Source: Oceanospirillaceae bacterium
Lineage (GTDB): Bacteria; Pseudomonadota; Gammaproteobacteria; Pseudomonadales; Balneatricaceae
Reading direction: 5' to 3'
DNA: 64,000 bases
Assembly: GCA_013215505.1 (NCBI GenBank)
Contig: JABSQZ010000014.1
Coordinates: 62,001-126,000 of the forward strand
This document shows positions 47,979 to 59,694 of this stretch, piece after piece (the first letter of the stretch is position 1; each line of letters opens with the position of its first letter). The position numbers were made by a program, and so were the translations under genes. The notes beneath the pieces are model-generated. The model made no database searches and was not told the DNA's origin. It was given only the letters and a program-made list of their open reading frames with translations.

Positions 47979-48412
47979 TCAATAGAATTGTGGTTCATCT
48001 TGATCAATAGCGTGGTAAATTTCATCCAGAGGGAAACCCCTTGCCGACATCGAGCGAAGACAACGCTCTTTACTCTTGCTGTCATCTGGGTTGTATTGGC
48101 GGCGATATTTCCGCTTAAAACAATCCGCAGCCAGCACAAACCAATCCAACTCTGATTCTTCCAATAGTCGTTTGGCGAGTTCGCTATCAATGCCCTTCTG
48201 GTTTAATTCCTGAGCCACCCGGCGCAGGCCATAACATTGCTCAACTCTGCAGCGCATCAGCATTTGCGCACAGCGCTCTGATAGCCCTTCAGCTCACAGT
48301 CATCAACAACCTGGATTAGCAAATCGGCATCGGGGCAACGTTTAGCCAATTTTTGCTGTAGCTCAGGCTTTGAATGCTCGCGTCTTGCAAGCAGCCTGAT
48401 GACCGCCTGCAA
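47979..48412 (-). pseudogene. recX: recX with a one-base frameshift
   Basis: RecX modulates RecA filaments. The C-terminal part is open from 48263 to 47979 and includes CYGLRRVAQELNQKGI and the DWFVLAADCFKRKY block. The N-terminal part is in another frame from a possible TTG at 48412: ILQAVIRLLARREHSKPEL, then QVVDDCELKGYQS, then a stop. Near 48275-48286 a shift by one base joins the two (…GYQSERCAQMLMRC…) into a continuous RecX-like sequence. One base appears deleted relative to the ancestral gene. It is either a real lesion or a sequencing error; I see no slippery site. Its position behind recA is standard. Confidence 0.8.
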
Positions 48413-48484
48413 GATACCACTAACTGACTAATATTGTACATTCTGCCTAGATTTGAACACTTGCGACAAGAGCGAAACTAAAGA

Positions 48485-49537
48485 TTATTTTTCAGCGGCA
48501 GCGGCGGTTTTTTTGTCCGCTTTTGTTGTTTTGCTATCCTTTTTATCTTCAATAGATAGTAGCTGCTCACGGATGGCCGCTTCAATAGCTGCTGCATCTT
48601 CAGGGTGTTCCGTTAAATACTTTGCCGCATTCGATTTTCCCTGACCAATTTTGCTACCGTTATAGGCGTACCATGCACCGGCTTTTTCTACTAGCCCCTG
48701 CTTAACCCCCATATCGATAAGTTCACCCATTCGATAGATGCCCTTGCCAAACAAAATTTGGAACTCAGCTTGCTTGAAAGGTGCAGCAACTTTGTTTTTA
48801 ACCACTTTTACCCGGGTCTCGTTGCCGATCACTTCATCGCCTTGCTTGATTGCCCCGATGCGGCGTATATCTAAACGCACTGATGCGTAAAACTTAAGCG
48901 CGTTACCACCAGTGGTTGTTTCAGGGGATCCAAACATCACGCCAATTTTCATGCGAATCTGGTTGATGAAGATCAACAAGCAATTAGCGTTCTTTACAGA
49001 ACCTGTCATTTTGCGAAGCGCCTGTGACATCAGACGCGCCTGCAAGCCCATGTGCGATGCGCCCATTTCGCCTTCAATCTCAGCTTTAGGGGTTAGTGCC
49101 GCGACTGAGTCAATAATGATTACATCTATGGTGTTTGAACGGATTAACATATCGGTAATTTCTAATGCCTGTTCACCTGTATCTGGCTGTGATACTAGCA
49201 AATTATCAACATCGACTCCCAGCTTTTCCGCATAACCAGGATCTAAAGCATGTTCAGCATCGATAAAAGCACAGCTCTTACCCATTTTTTGTGCTTCTGC
49301 AATCACTTGTAAAGTCAGGGTGGTTTTACCAGAAGATTCAGGCCCGTATATTTCAACGATACGACCAAAGGGTAAACCGCCTATGCCCAGCGCCACATCT
49401 AACCCAAGAGAACCTGTAGATACAGAAGGAATCACCTCGCGCGGCTGATCACCCATGCGCATAATGGCGCCTTTACCAAATTGACGCTCAATTTGGGAGA
49501 GAGCGGCATCTAAAGCTTTTTTTCTGTTATCGTCCAT
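48485..49537 (-). CDS. recA: recombinase RecA
   Basis: RecA forms the nucleoprotein filament for homologous recombination and triggers LexA cleavage. Walker [25 protein letters not shown], the L1/L2 regions ([21 protein letters not shown] and [18 protein letters not shown]) and the acidic/Lys-rich tail are all present. The frame is open to 49600, but the family start is [13 protein letters not shown] at 49537, preceded by an AGGTG ribosome-binding site. A LexA box lies 50-65 bases upstream. Confidence 0.98.
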   Translation of the reverse strand: MDDNRKKALDAALSQIERQFGKGAIMRMGDQPREVIPSVSTGSLGLDVALGIGGLPFGRIVEIYGPESSGKTTLTLQVIAEAQKMGKSCAFIDAEHALDPGYAEKLGVDVDNLLVSQPDTGEQALEITDMLIRSNTIDVIIIDSVAALTPKAEIEGEMGASHMGLQARLMSQALRKMTGSVKNANCLLIFINQIRMKIGVMFGSPETTTGGNALKFYASVRLDIRRIGAIKQGDEVIGNETRVKVVKNKVAAPFKQAEFQILFGKGIYRMGELIDMGVKQGLVEKAGAWYAYNGSKIGQGKSNAAKYLTEHPEDAAAIEAAIREQLLSIEDKKDSKTTKADKKTAAAAEK

Positions 49538-49586
49538 TTTTTTCACCTGGGCTGGAATAGCAATTTTGTATTTAGTGCGCAAAACA

Positions 49587-49602
49587 CTGTATGAATACAC
49601 AG
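49587..49602 (-). promoter_or_regulatory. LexA (SOS) box upstream of recA
   Basis: CTGTATGAATACACAG is the full CTGT-N8-ACAG LexA consensus with the preferred AT-rich core, placed 50-65 bases before the recA start. It closely resembles the E. coli recA operator, so recA should be SOS-controlled. Confidence 0.92.
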
Positions 49603-49895
49603 CATTATGCGCAGTATTATTTTAAAAGCAAGCATATTTATACAATTGCCGTCCACAGATAACACTATCAGATGCAGTCATTTCACTTTTACTGAATGCT
49701 AAATGGCCGCAACTCCCCGAGATCCGGGTTAACGGTATAATTAAGGGGGTAGAAAAACATTTTCTCTGGGCAAAAAATCAAAGCTAATTAATTTATCGGC
49801 GCTGCGAAATAGCCAGTGGATTTAATCTTCACTGAGAACAATCCGCCTTTTACTTGGCTGGTGTTGCTTTAATCTGTGGAATCTTACTGTCTTTT

Positions 49896-50837
49896 TTAAA
49901 CTTCACCTGTCAATGCCTTGCTACTCCCACGGCCTAAATATTGCGACATCATTGCGACGACGATAACGGAAAACACTATTCTCAACCATAATATCGCCGT
50001 AACATCCGCACCCAGTAACAATATCAACAGCGTATCTTCAATTAAACTGTGCGCTAAGCTCAGCAGGCTGATAGATAGCAATACATCCCGCTTGCTTATA
50101 CTGCCACTTTTAATTTCCGCTATCAGCAACCCGGCGCCAAAGCTCAAGCCTAAAGTAATGCCTATAATGGTTATATTACTGGCGTCTTTAGTAATATTAA
50201 GCAGTTTGAACAGCGGTGACAACGCCAGCTGCATCAACTTTTCTACACCGATCAACCGCAGGAACCGCAGCAATATCATCAGTGCCAAGATAATAAAGAA
50301 GATACTCCCCAACAATAGCAATTGATCCACTGCCCACTGCCACAGGCTCTGCTCCAATTGCTCACTTTGCCACAGCAACACAGCCGGCTGCTGTTGATAA
50401 TCAAGTTCTGAGTACAAGTAATTTACCAGCGCCGCCAGTAACAACCCTCCTCCAAGTTTCAGGCTTATAGTCAGGCGCCAGCTGACCCCCACCATTTTCG
50501 CAACTGCCCCCTCCATAGGTATGGAGTGAGACAGCAATATCAAAATGCCCATCACAGACACTTGTGCCACACTCAACTGCATACTGGCAGTGACATCCAC
50601 AAACACTATCATGGCGGTATAGATGTTAGTCAGAATTGCTGTGGCCCAAATAATTCCCATCTGTTCCGGCAGGCCGACAAACTTCATAAAAGGCGACAGT
50701 AAGGTCGACAACCACAGCGTCCCCCCTAACAGATCCAGAATTTTTACCAAAACAATAGTCGGTACCATTACTTTCAGTAACGTCAGATACACTCCAGTTA
50801 CCTGTTTAAGCAAATCTTTTATCGCCGCGCTAACCAT
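49896..50837 (-). CDS. nucleoside-recognition (Gate) domain membrane protein
   Basis: The 313-residue hydrophobic protein has two Gate-domain modules, each a set of helices with a conserved polar end (e.g. PFMKFVGLPEQMGIIWATAILTN split across a loop, and SFGAGLLIAEIKSG). Such proteins include SpmA/SpmB and YjiH-type membrane proteins thought to transport or gate small solutes, but the substrate is not known. It is divergent from the Lrp-type regulator, so that regulator could control it. Confidence 0.75.
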   Translation of the reverse strand: MVSAAIKDLLKQVTGVYLTLLKVMVPTIVLVKILDLLGGTLWLSTLLSPFMKFVGLPEQMGIIWATAILTNIYTAMIVFVDVTASMQLSVAQVSVMGILILLSHSIPMEGAVAKMVGVSWRLTISLKLGGGLLLAALVNYLYSELDYQQQPAVLLWQSEQLEQSLWQWAVDQLLLLGSIFFIILALMILLRFLRLIGVEKLMQLALSPLFKLLNITKDASNITIIGITLGLSFGAGLLIAEIKSGSISKRDVLLSISLLSLAHSLIEDTLLILLLGADVTAILWLRIVFSVIVVAMMSQYLGRGSSKALTGEV

Positions 50838-50959
50838 CTTAAAACTACCTTCTAAGTGCCCTTATTGAGCCTCTATTATAGTGACCTGTTGAAGAAATAA
50901 TTCCATTTTCTCACCTATTAACTTAATATTTATTTCTTTTTCAGCCGGTTTAATTAATT

Positions 50960-51424
50960 ATGTTTCTCGATCGCTTAGATAAAGCTATTTTACGTCAATT
51001 ACAGTCTGATTCTTCCGTCAGTAACTTAAAACTGGCCGAAATTGTTGGTCTTTCGGCACCCGCCTGTCTTAAACGGGTTAAGCGCCTGCAACATCAAGGA
51101 GTCATCTGCCGCCAGGTAGCGCTGTTAAATCAAAGTGCCTTTGGCACAAGTCTACATATGATAGTAGAGATAATGATGCAACAAGACCGGTTGGACTTGA
51201 ACGATGCTTTCATCAAACGTATCCAAGCGGCTGATGAAGTACACGAGTGTTACAAAGTGACCGGCGAAGTTGATTTTGTATTAATCGTCGTAGTGCCTGA
51301 CATGCCCAGCTATGAAGACTTTTGTCAGCGAGTTATTTATCAGGAGCGAAATTTGCGCAATTTTCGCACCCTTATTTCCATGAACCGGGTCAAATACGAC
51401 ACCCGTGTTCATATCCCGGATTAA
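50960..51424 (+). CDS. Lrp/AsnC-family transcriptional regulator
   Basis: The 154-residue protein has an N-terminal winged helix (LDRLDKAILRQLQSDSSVS, with recognition helix LSAPACLKRVKRL) and a C-terminal RAM ligand-binding domain (VHECYKVTGEVDFVLIVVV). Members sense amino acids. It lies between a divergent membrane-protein gene and a downstream aminotransferase gene (60 bases later), and both are plausible targets. Confidence 0.92.
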   Translation: MFLDRLDKAILRQLQSDSSVSNLKLAEIVGLSAPACLKRVKRLQHQGVICRQVALLNQSAFGTSLHMIVEIMMQQDRLDLNDAFIKRIQAADEVHECYKVTGEVDFVLIVVVPDMPSYEDFCQRVIYQERNLRNFRTLISMNRVKYDTRVHIPD

Positions 51425-51448
51425 TATTGTAGACTCAGCGTAACTTAG

Positions 51449-53348
<1,900 letters not shown>

Positions 53349-53371
53349 TTATCAAACTCCTAAAATCTATA

Positions 53372-54010
53372 TTAGATACCCTGTAAATAATTTAAAATAC
53401 TTTGTTTTGCCGCATCGATATGCGAACGCATCTCCTGCGCTGCCCGCTCCGGCTGGTTGGCCTCGAGCGCATCCAGGATGGCTATGTGCTCGCTACATCC
53501 CGGTTGCAGTCGTTTTGGTAGCTGTCGGTGATCAAACATCCGGGTACGCATGCGCAGATTTAACAGCATTTGCGCCAGCAACTTATTGCCGCTACTCGAC
53601 GCGATACCATTGTGAATGGCATCATCGACGTTCCAGTGCTGCTCGGCAGTATTACTCTGCGACGCCAACAGTTGCGTTATCATGCTGCGCCACTGCTGTA
53701 TTTGTTCTCTATCGATCCGCCCGCAGGCCAAACGCACGCTCTCGATTTCCAACAGAGTACGCACATTGAGAATCTCCATGAACTCATTCACACCGATGTT
53801 GAGCACTTGTAACTGCCCATCGCTGCGCGATAACAAGCCCTCAGCCTCCAGTTGATTTAGAGCCTCGCGCACCGGAGTGCGGGAAACATCCAGCTTTAAC
53901 GCCAGCTGCCGCTCTTTAATCAGACTGCCGCCGGGCAGTTCTCTGCAAAGTAGTAATTGTAAAATTTTTTGATATACCGCCGCACTCAAGCCGCTTTTAA
54001 TCTGTTTCAT
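53372..54010 (-). CDS. GntR-family regulator with FCD domain
   Basis: The 212-residue protein has an N-terminal winged helix (LIKERQLALKLDVSRTPVREALNQLEAEGLL read in segments) and a C-terminal all-helical FCD ligand-binding domain containing the metal-type His residues (DDAIHNGIASSSGN and RPERAAQEMRSHI-like region). It is divergent from the dihydropyrimidinase gene and precedes the racemase gene. A 33-bp near-perfect palindrome in the shared intergenic region is its likely operator, so it probably represses both directions until a hydantoin/pyrimidine-type inducer binds. Confidence 0.92.
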   Translation of the reverse strand: MKQIKSGLSAAVYQKILQLLLCRELPGGSLIKERQLALKLDVSRTPVREALNQLEAEGLLSRSDGQLQVLNIGVNEFMEILNVRTLLEIESVRLACGRIDREQIQQWRSMITQLLASQSNTAEQHWNVDDAIHNGIASSSGNKLLAQMLLNLRMRTRMFDHRQLPKRLQPGCSEHIAILDALEANQPERAAQEMRSHIDAAKQSILNYLQGI

Positions 54011-54070
54011 AAATCTTCTTGCTGACTAAATTTTGCCATTGTCGTTTATTTGTCACTATTTAACCAGATC

Positions 54071-54103
54071 TTGACATGGTATACCAGTGGTATACCATGT
54101 CAA
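54071..54103. promoter_or_regulatory. palindromic operator for the GntR/FCD regulator
   Basis: A perfect inverted repeat of two 15-base arms (left arm TTGACATGGTATACC, 54071-54085; right arm 54089-54103) around the spacer AGT lies between the divergent regulator and dihydropyrimidinase genes. Inner sequences GGTATACC are of the type bound by FCD-class GntR proteins. The left arm TTGACA also resembles a -35 box, so binding would block the promoter. Confidence 0.88.
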
Positions 54104-54125
54104 AACATTAACCGGGAGAGTTTGT

Positions 54126-55598
54126 ATGTACGATATGATCATCAAAGGTGGCACAGTAGTAACTGCAGCAGATACCGTGGTACAAGATATCGCCATCAGC
54201 AACGGTAAGATAGTTGCCCTTGGAGCTGACTTAGGTGAAGCGACGCAGTTAATTGAGGCCAGCGGTAAGATTATCACCCCCGGCGGAATCGACAGTCACT
54301 GTCATATTGAGCAAAAATCTTCCTCGGGATTGATGACTGCCGATGATTTTTACAGCGCTTCACGCTCGGCGGCCTTTGGCGGCACGACCACTATCATCCC
54401 CTTCGCCGCTCAGCATAAAGGCCAGAGTTTGTATGATGTTTTTGATGACTATCATCGTCGGGCCACTGAGAAATCGGTAATTGATTACGCCTATCACCTT
54501 ATTATTGCCGACCCCACAGAAGCTGTGATGGGAGAACAACTAGAGGCAATGATCGAGCGGGGCATCACCTCCTTTAAAATCTATATGACCTACGAGTCGC
54601 TCAAACTGGATGACTATCAAATTCTCGAGGTACTGTTTCGCGCTCGCGAGCTACAGTCGCTGGTGATGATTCACGCCGAAAACAATGATGTTATCCGCTG
54701 GCTAACCGATAAATTATTAGCCCTGGGCCATAGTCAGCCAAAATATCACGCCATCAGCCACGCCCGCATCGCCGAAAGTGAAGCCACTCACAGGGCGATC
54801 TCGCTGGCCGAATTATTAGATACTCCACTGTTGATAGTGCATGTCTCATCGGCAGAAGCCACCGCAGAAATCCGTCGCGCTCAGGAGCGTGGCTTGAAGA
54901 TATACGGCGAGACCTGCCCGCAGTACTTGTTTTTGACTGCCGAAGATTTAGATCGCGATGGCATGGACGGTGCCATGTTCTGTTGCAGCCCGCCACCGCG
55001 AGACCAGGCGGCTCAAGATGTGATCTGGCGGGGACTGTGCAACGGTACTTTTGAAGTTTTCTCCTCCGACCACTCGCCCTATCGTTTTGACTCCAGCGGT
55101 AAGTTAGCCGCAGGTGACAACCCCAGTTTCGATAAGATCGCCAACGGAGTTCCGGGATTGGAGATACGCCTGCCGATGCTTTACTCCGCTGGAGTGGGCA
55201 CAGGGCGTATGAGTTTAAACCAGTTTGTCGCTGTGACCGCTACCAATGCCGCCAAAATGTACGGTATCTACCCGCAAAAAGGCACTATTGCTGTGGGCTC
55301 TGATGCGGACATCGTAATTTGGGACAGTCAGCGTAAGGTAACGCTGAGCACTGAAATGTTACACGATGAAGCTGGCTACACCCCCTACAGCGGCACCCAA
55401 GTGACCGGTTGGCCAGAGCTGGTTTTGAGCCGCGGCCGCACAGTGATTGCCAACAACGAATTACAGGTTGAACGCGGATCTGGCGCCTACGTGCACTGCG
55501 GTCTCTCTGCGTACGCCATCCCCAGCGGCAAAGCTGTCAGCGAACTAACTCCCGCCAGTAATTTCGGCGCAAAAATTCTCGGAGCTAACAATGAATAA
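54126..55598 (+). CDS. hydA: dihydropyrimidinase / D-hydantoinase
   Basis: The 490-residue cyclic amidohydrolase has binuclear-site ligands H58 and H60 in IDSHCHIEQ, carboxylated K151 in ITSFKIYMTY, H183 in MIHAENND, and the Asp of FSSDHSPYRF. It opens dihydropyrimidines or 5-substituted hydantoins to N-carbamoyl acids. The frame is open from 54087, inside the operator, but the GGGAGAG ribosome-binding site places the start at 54126. The stop overlaps the next gene by 8 bases. Confidence 0.92.
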   Translation: MYDMIIKGGTVVTAADTVVQDIAISNGKIVALGADLGEATQLIEASGKIITPGGIDSHCHIEQKSSSGLMTADDFYSASRSAAFGGTTTIIPFAAQHKGQSLYDVFDDYHRRATEKSVIDYAYHLIIADPTEAVMGEQLEAMIERGITSFKIYMTYESLKLDDYQILEVLFRARELQSLVMIHAENNDVIRWLTDKLLALGHSQPKYHAISHARIAESEATHRAISLAELLDTPLLIVHVSSAEATAEIRRAQERGLKIYGETCPQYLFLTAEDLDRDGMDGAMFCCSPPPRDQAAQDVIWRGLCNGTFEVFSSDHSPYRFDSSGKLAAGDNPSFDKIANGVPGLEIRLPMLYSAGVGTGRMSLNQFVAVTATNAAKMYGIYPQKGTIAVGSDADIVIWDSQRKVTLSTEMLHDEAGYTPYSGTQVTGWPELVLSRGRTVIANNELQVERGSGAYVHCGLSAYAIPSGKAVSELTPASNFGAKILGANNE

Positions 55599-56511
55599 AA
55601 TAACCCGCCAGAGTAGTGGCGTTTTTGTTATTTGTGCGACCCCTTTTACCCTAGAGGGCGACTTGGACCTGGACAGCACCGAATCATTAATTGAATTCTA
55701 TCTGCAACAGCAAGTCACGGGCATCACTATCCTTGGCATGATGGGCGAGGCCCCAAAACTGAGTAGCGCTGAAACTATCAGCTTTATGCGACATGTGCTG
55801 AAAATTGTCGACCAGCGGGTTCCGGTAGTAGTCGGTGTCAGTCAGGCGGGTATCGATAATTTAGTGCAGTTATCTCACAGTGCGATGGATTCTGGTGCAG
55901 CCGGAGTGATGATCGCCCCACCACCGAGCATAAAACATGAACAGGCGTTATATCAGTATTACGCCACTTGCATGCAAAAACTGGGAACAGCGGTACCGGT
56001 CTGCTATCAAGATTTCCCGCTGGCCACTAATGTGCATATTTCTGTGCCCATGCTAGTCAAACTTTTTACTGAGTTTGAGCAACTGGTAATGCTCAAGCAT
56101 GAAGACTGGCCCGGTTTAAACAAAATAACTCAGCTGCGAGCGGCAGTGCCAGAAATGAGTATTTTGGTCGGCAATGGCGGCATATTTTTACCTCAGGAAC
56201 TTGAGCGCGGCGCCAATGGCGCCATGACTGGCTTCGCTTTCCCGGAGATGTTAGTTGAGGTCTGTAAACTGCAAAAACAGGGCAAGCTGGACCTCGCTGA
56301 AGACATATTCGAAGCTTATCTGCCACTGGTACGCCACGAGCAACAACCGGGATTCGGCCTGGCGGTGCGCAAGGAAGTCCTGCGGCGCCGCGGCGCTATC
56401 GCCTGTGCGCTGACCCGTGAACCCGGCCCACAAATGAATAAAACAGATCATCTGGAGCTCGATCGTATGCTGCGCAGATTAGATAAACGTTTAACAGAAA
56501 TAAGAGGCTAA
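55591..56511 (+). CDS. DapA-family (dihydrodipicolinate synthase-like) aldolase
   Basis: The 306-residue TIM-barrel Schiff-base enzyme has catalytic K169 in VMLKHEDWPG and Tyr139 in CYQDFPLATN, plus the LGMMGEAPKLSS phosphate/carboxylate loop. True DapA has GTTGE and YNVP motifs here, so this is a relative, likely a lyase or dehydratase on a keto-acid in a catabolic route. Overlap with hydA and the following SDR gene indicate one operon. The substrate is unknown. Confidence 0.85.
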   Translation: MNKITRQSSGVFVICATPFTLEGDLDLDSTESLIEFYLQQQVTGITILGMMGEAPKLSSAETISFMRHVLKIVDQRVPVVVGVSQAGIDNLVQLSHSAMDSGAAGVMIAPPPSIKHEQALYQYYATCMQKLGTAVPVCYQDFPLATNVHISVPMLVKLFTEFEQLVMLKHEDWPGLNKITQLRAAVPEMSILVGNGGIFLPQELERGANGAMTGFAFPEMLVEVCKLQKQGKLDLAEDIFEAYLPLVRHEQQPGFGLAVRKEVLRRRGAIACALTREPGPQMNKTDHLELDRMLRRLDKRLTEIRG

Positions 56512-56515
56512 AAAA

Positions 56516-57304
56516 ATGGATTTAGGGTTAAAAGGAAAACGTGCATTAATCATGGGTGCCAGTCGCGGTTTAGGTTTTGCTATCGCCGAGCAATTAAAAG
56601 CCGAGGGTGCACAAGTTATCATCTGCTCACGCAGTGAGCAGAGTTTGCAACAGGCACTGGCAAAACTGCAGCAGATAACAGCTGGCAGCGCCAGCTACAT
56701 AGTTGCCGATCTCAGTGACAGCGTTTCAATCGATGCTATGGCTGAGCAGCTGCACAGCCAATTTGGCGGCATTGATATTTTGGTAAATAACAGCGGCGGG
56801 CCGCCACCTGGCCCAATCAGTGCAGTAGATACTGATATGTGGCAACAACAGTTTGCCACTATGGCCAGTAGCATTTTTCGTATTACAGGGCATTTTTTAC
56901 CGGGAATGCGGCAGCGTGGTTGGGGGAGAATTCTCAATCTGGCCTCATCCGGCGTTCTGCAACCTATCCCGGTACTGGGCATATCCAATACCATCAGGGC
57001 TTCAATCATCGGCTGGTCCAAAACACTGTCTGTGGAAGTTGCCAGCGACGGGGTAACTGTTAATACCTTACTACCCGGACGGATAGCCACAGACCGCTTA
57101 CAACAATTAAATCAGGCAGCTGCTGATAAACAGCAAAAGAGTGTCGAGCAAATTGTCACGGCTTCCCTGGCCGATATCCCTATGGGACGCTTTGGGGAAG
57201 TAAGCGAGTTTGCAAAAGTAGCGACTTTTTTAGTCAGTGAATGTTCGTCTTATATGACCGGAGGATTGATCCGCGCCGACGGTGGCGCAATAAAATCAAT
57301 CTGA
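56516..57304 (+). CDS. short-chain dehydrogenase/reductase with replaced Tyr and Lys
   Basis: The 262-residue Rossmann-fold SDR has the cofactor motif GASRGLG (residues 14-20), the NNSGG segment and ILNLASSG with the catalytic Ser (S144). By alignment to FabG the usual YxxxK is S157-N-T-I-R161, so both catalytic Tyr and Lys are replaced. Such divergent SDRs with an R at that position recur in bacteria, but their reactions are poorly known. It is the last gene of the operon, five bases after the DapA-like gene, and precedes a bidirectional terminator. Confidence 0.88.
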   Translation: MDLGLKGKRALIMGASRGLGFAIAEQLKAEGAQVIICSRSEQSLQQALAKLQQITAGSASYIVADLSDSVSIDAMAEQLHSQFGGIDILVNNSGGPPPGPISAVDTDMWQQQFATMASSIFRITGHFLPGMRQRGWGRILNLASSGVLQPIPVLGISNTIRASIIGWSKTLSVEVASDGVTVNTLLPGRIATDRLQQLNQAAADKQQKSVEQIVTASLADIPMGRFGEVSEFAKVATFLVSECSSYMTGGLIRADGGAIKSI

Positions 57305-57314
57305 AGGCGGGATT

Positions 57315-57356
57315 TCATCCACAGCAGTGGTGTAGCTACTCGCTGTGGATGATTTT
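57315..57356. terminator. bidirectional terminator between the SDR and OsmC genes
   Basis: TCATCCACAGC (57315-57325) and GCTGTGGATGA (57342-57352) form an 11-bp stem followed by TTTT on the plus strand, with AAA-rich flanks on the other side. It separates convergent transcription units. Confidence 0.8.
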
Positions 57357-57360
57357 CAAA

Positions 57361-57768
57361 TTAATCGACTTCAATTATGTTGTAGCTGTGAGTGATTTCA
57401 ATACCACCAGCCTTAAGCATAATTGAAGCTGAACAGTACTCATCTGCAGAGAGCCGAACCGCACGCTGAACATGACTTTCTTTAAGCTTGCGGCCACTGA
57501 TAGTGAACTCAATATGGATTTTGGTAAATACCGCAGGCACTGCATCAGCGCGCTCAGCGCTGACCTTAGCAACACAATCTACGATGTCCTGACGTGATTT
57601 TTTAAGAATGCCAACGACGTCGTAACTACTGCAACCGGCGACCCCCAGCAACATCATTTCCATGGGCCTCCCGCCTTGCTTTTGCTCGCCATCCATCATC
57701 ACATCAAAGCCGGATTCAGTTTTACCCTGAAAGCGAACATCGCCATCCCATTTAGTCGTTACTTGCAT
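57361..57768 (-). CDS. OsmC/YhfA-family thiol peroxidase-like protein
   Basis: The 135-residue OsmC-fold protein has the two redox cysteines C46 (VAGCSSYDVV) and C112 (DEYCSASIML) and the conserved Glu/Arg region. OsmC-type proteins reduce organic hydroperoxides. The YhfA branch is named by size and sequence; in Pseudomonas the same gene follows trpC with vfr between them. Here trpC follows directly. Confidence 0.9.
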   Translation of the reverse strand: MQVTTKWDGDVRFQGKTESGFDVMMDGEQKQGGRPMEMMLLGVAGCSSYDVVGILKKSRQDIVDCVAKVSAERADAVPAVFTKIHIEFTISGRKLKESHVQRAVRLSADEYCSASIMLKAGGIEITHSYNIIEVD

Positions 57769-57825
57769 CTCATACCTCTATCTATACTTCAGAAAAACAT
57801 TAACTCCAACCGGCGCTCAAACAGC

Positions 57826-58635
57826 TTAAAAAAACAATTCTTGTAACTTAGTGCCCGGGTCACCGGCGCGCATAAAAGCTTCACCGACTAAAAAGCCATG
57901 CACATTTTTAGCGCGCATTGCCGCCACATCATCACGGCTGTGAATCGCACTTTCGGTGATCACAATGCGATCTTTGGGGATAAATTCCAACAGCTCAAAG
58001 GTATTATCCAGGCTCACATCAAAAGTATGTAAGTTGCGGTTATTGATGCCCAGTAATTGATTATCCAGGCTCAGTGCCTGTTCCAGTTCTTCACCGCCGT
58101 GTACTTCAATCAACACATCCATCCCCAGACGATGGGCCAAATTATTAAGCTCTTTCATCTGTCGATCTTCCAGGCAAGAGACGATCAGTAAAATACAGTC
58201 GGCGCCAATAGCTCGCGCCTCAAACACTTGGTAGGGGTCGATAATAAAATCTTTACGGATCACCGGCAGGCTGCAGGCGGCCCGGGCCTCAACCAAATAG
58301 TGTTCACAGCCAAAGAAAAAGTCAGCATCGGTCAATACCGACATGCAAGTGGCACCCCCTGCCTGATAAGACCTGGCGATTTGCGCTGGGTAAAAGGGAT
58401 CTCGAAGCAAACCCTTGGAGGGGCTACGTTTCTTGGCCTCGGCGATAACCGCCGGACGCCCCTGCTCAATGCTCTGCTGCATTGCCCGGGCAAAGCCTCG
58501 AGGAGCCTGATCACTGTCTAGAGCCAGTGCAATGCTCTTTTCCAGATCGGCAATGCTCTTGTGATCAGAGCGTTCGGCGATTTCTTCGATTTTTCGTTGT
58601 ACTATTTTCTTTAGGACCGTCGGTATATCGGACAT
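57826..58635 (-). CDS. trpC: indole-3-glycerol phosphate synthase
   Basis: The 269-residue TIM barrel closes the ring to indole-3-glycerol phosphate in tryptophan synthesis. Landmarks are [13 protein letters not shown] (catalytic Lys), [45 protein letters not shown] and [10 protein letters not shown]. It is monofunctional, not fused to TrpF, as in Pseudomonas. It lies 17 bases after trpD. Confidence 0.97.
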   Translation of the reverse strand: MSDIPTVLKKIVQRKIEEIAERSDHKSIADLEKSIALALDSDQAPRGFARAMQQSIEQGRPAVIAEAKKRSPSKGLLRDPFYPAQIARSYQAGGATCMSVLTDADFFFGCEHYLVEARAACSLPVIRKDFIIDPYQVFEARAIGADCILLIVSCLEDRQMKELNNLAHRLGMDVLIEVHGGEELEQALSLDNQLLGINNRNLHTFDVSLDNTFELLEFIPKDRIVITESAIHSRDDVAAMRAKNVHGFLVGEAFMRAGDPGTKLQELFF

Positions 58636-58652
58636 GATGTTCTCTTTATCGA

Positions 58653-59672
58653 TCAGTTAAAGGCTTGACTGAATTCTACTAATTGCTGAAATTTCAGCGC
58701 CGCGCTACCGTTGCCAATCACTTCTTTAGCGATAACGACGCCCGCCTTGATGTCTGGGGCTAAATCGGCCGCGTACAGAGCGGCACCGGCGTTAAGGGCT
58801 ATCATATCCGCCGCTTTTAAATCCTGACCGTTAAAGGCCGCCTTGATCATCAACAAGCTCTCCTGGGCAGTAGCCACTTGCAGGCCATTTAAGCTCTGCG
58901 GGTTGAGCCCGGCATCTGCGGCAGTAATTCGGTACTGAGAAATCAGCCCCTCTTTTAACTCGGCCACATAAGTTTCACCATTCAGACTAATCTCATCCAG
59001 CCCATCACTGGCGCTGACCACTAAGACATGTTTCGCCCCCAGCTCGGCCATTACCTCTGCGATAGGCAGACAATAAGCCTTGTCAAAAACCCCCAGCAAG
59101 TAGTGCTTGGCACCCGCAGGGTTAGTCAGTGGTCCCAACAAGTTAAAGATAGTACGCAGTCCCATTTCCTTGCGCGGTACAATGGCGTGACGCATCGCCT
59201 TGTGATACTGCGGGGCAAACATAAAGCCAACACCTATCTCATCGATACATTGTGCCACTTGTTCAGGGCTTAAATTTAAATTCACCCCGGCAGCTTCCAG
59301 CAGGTCAGCTGCACCTGTAGTGGAAGACACTGATCTATTTCCGTGTTTGGCAACGGTGCCACCCGCGGCGGCAACAACAATGGCACAAGCAGTGGAAACA
59401 TTAAATAAATGGGCGCTATCGCCACCCGTACCCACTATATCTACCGCCGCCTGGTGCTTAATTTTTACCGGAATCGCCAGTTCGCGCATCACTCGGGCTG
59501 CGCCGGCGATCTCCTTGACAGTTTCGCCTTTCATCCGCAGCCCCATCAAAAAGCCGCCCATCTGCGCCTCAGTAGCTTGTCCGGTCATGATTTGCATCAT
59601 CACTTTTTGCATTTCGGCGGTATTCAGGTCACGGTGCTCGGCTACGGCTGCTAATGCTTCTCTTATGTCCAT
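58653..59672 (-). CDS. trpD: anthranilate phosphoribosyltransferase
   Basis: The 339-residue enzyme transfers phosphoribose from PRPP to anthranilate. Motifs include [18 protein letters not shown] (PRPP binding), [20 protein letters not shown], the [14 protein letters not shown] loop and the hinge. It is 22 bases after trpG in a trpG–trpD–trpC operon. Confidence 0.97.
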   Translation of the reverse strand: MDIREALAAVAEHRDLNTAEMQKVMMQIMTGQATEAQMGGFLMGLRMKGETVKEIAGAARVMRELAIPVKIKHQAAVDIVGTGGDSAHLFNVSTACAIVVAAAGGTVAKHGNRSVSSTTGAADLLEAAGVNLNLSPEQVAQCIDEIGVGFMFAPQYHKAMRHAIVPRKEMGLRTIFNLLGPLTNPAGAKHYLLGVFDKAYCLPIAEVMAELGAKHVLVVSASDGLDEISLNGETYVAELKEGLISQYRITAADAGLNPQSLNGLQVATAQESLLMIKAAFNGQDLKAADMIALNAGAALYAADLAPDIKAGVVIAKEVIGNGSAALKFQQLVEFSQAFN

Positions 59673-59694
59673 TATAAATTCTTCATCAACTGTG

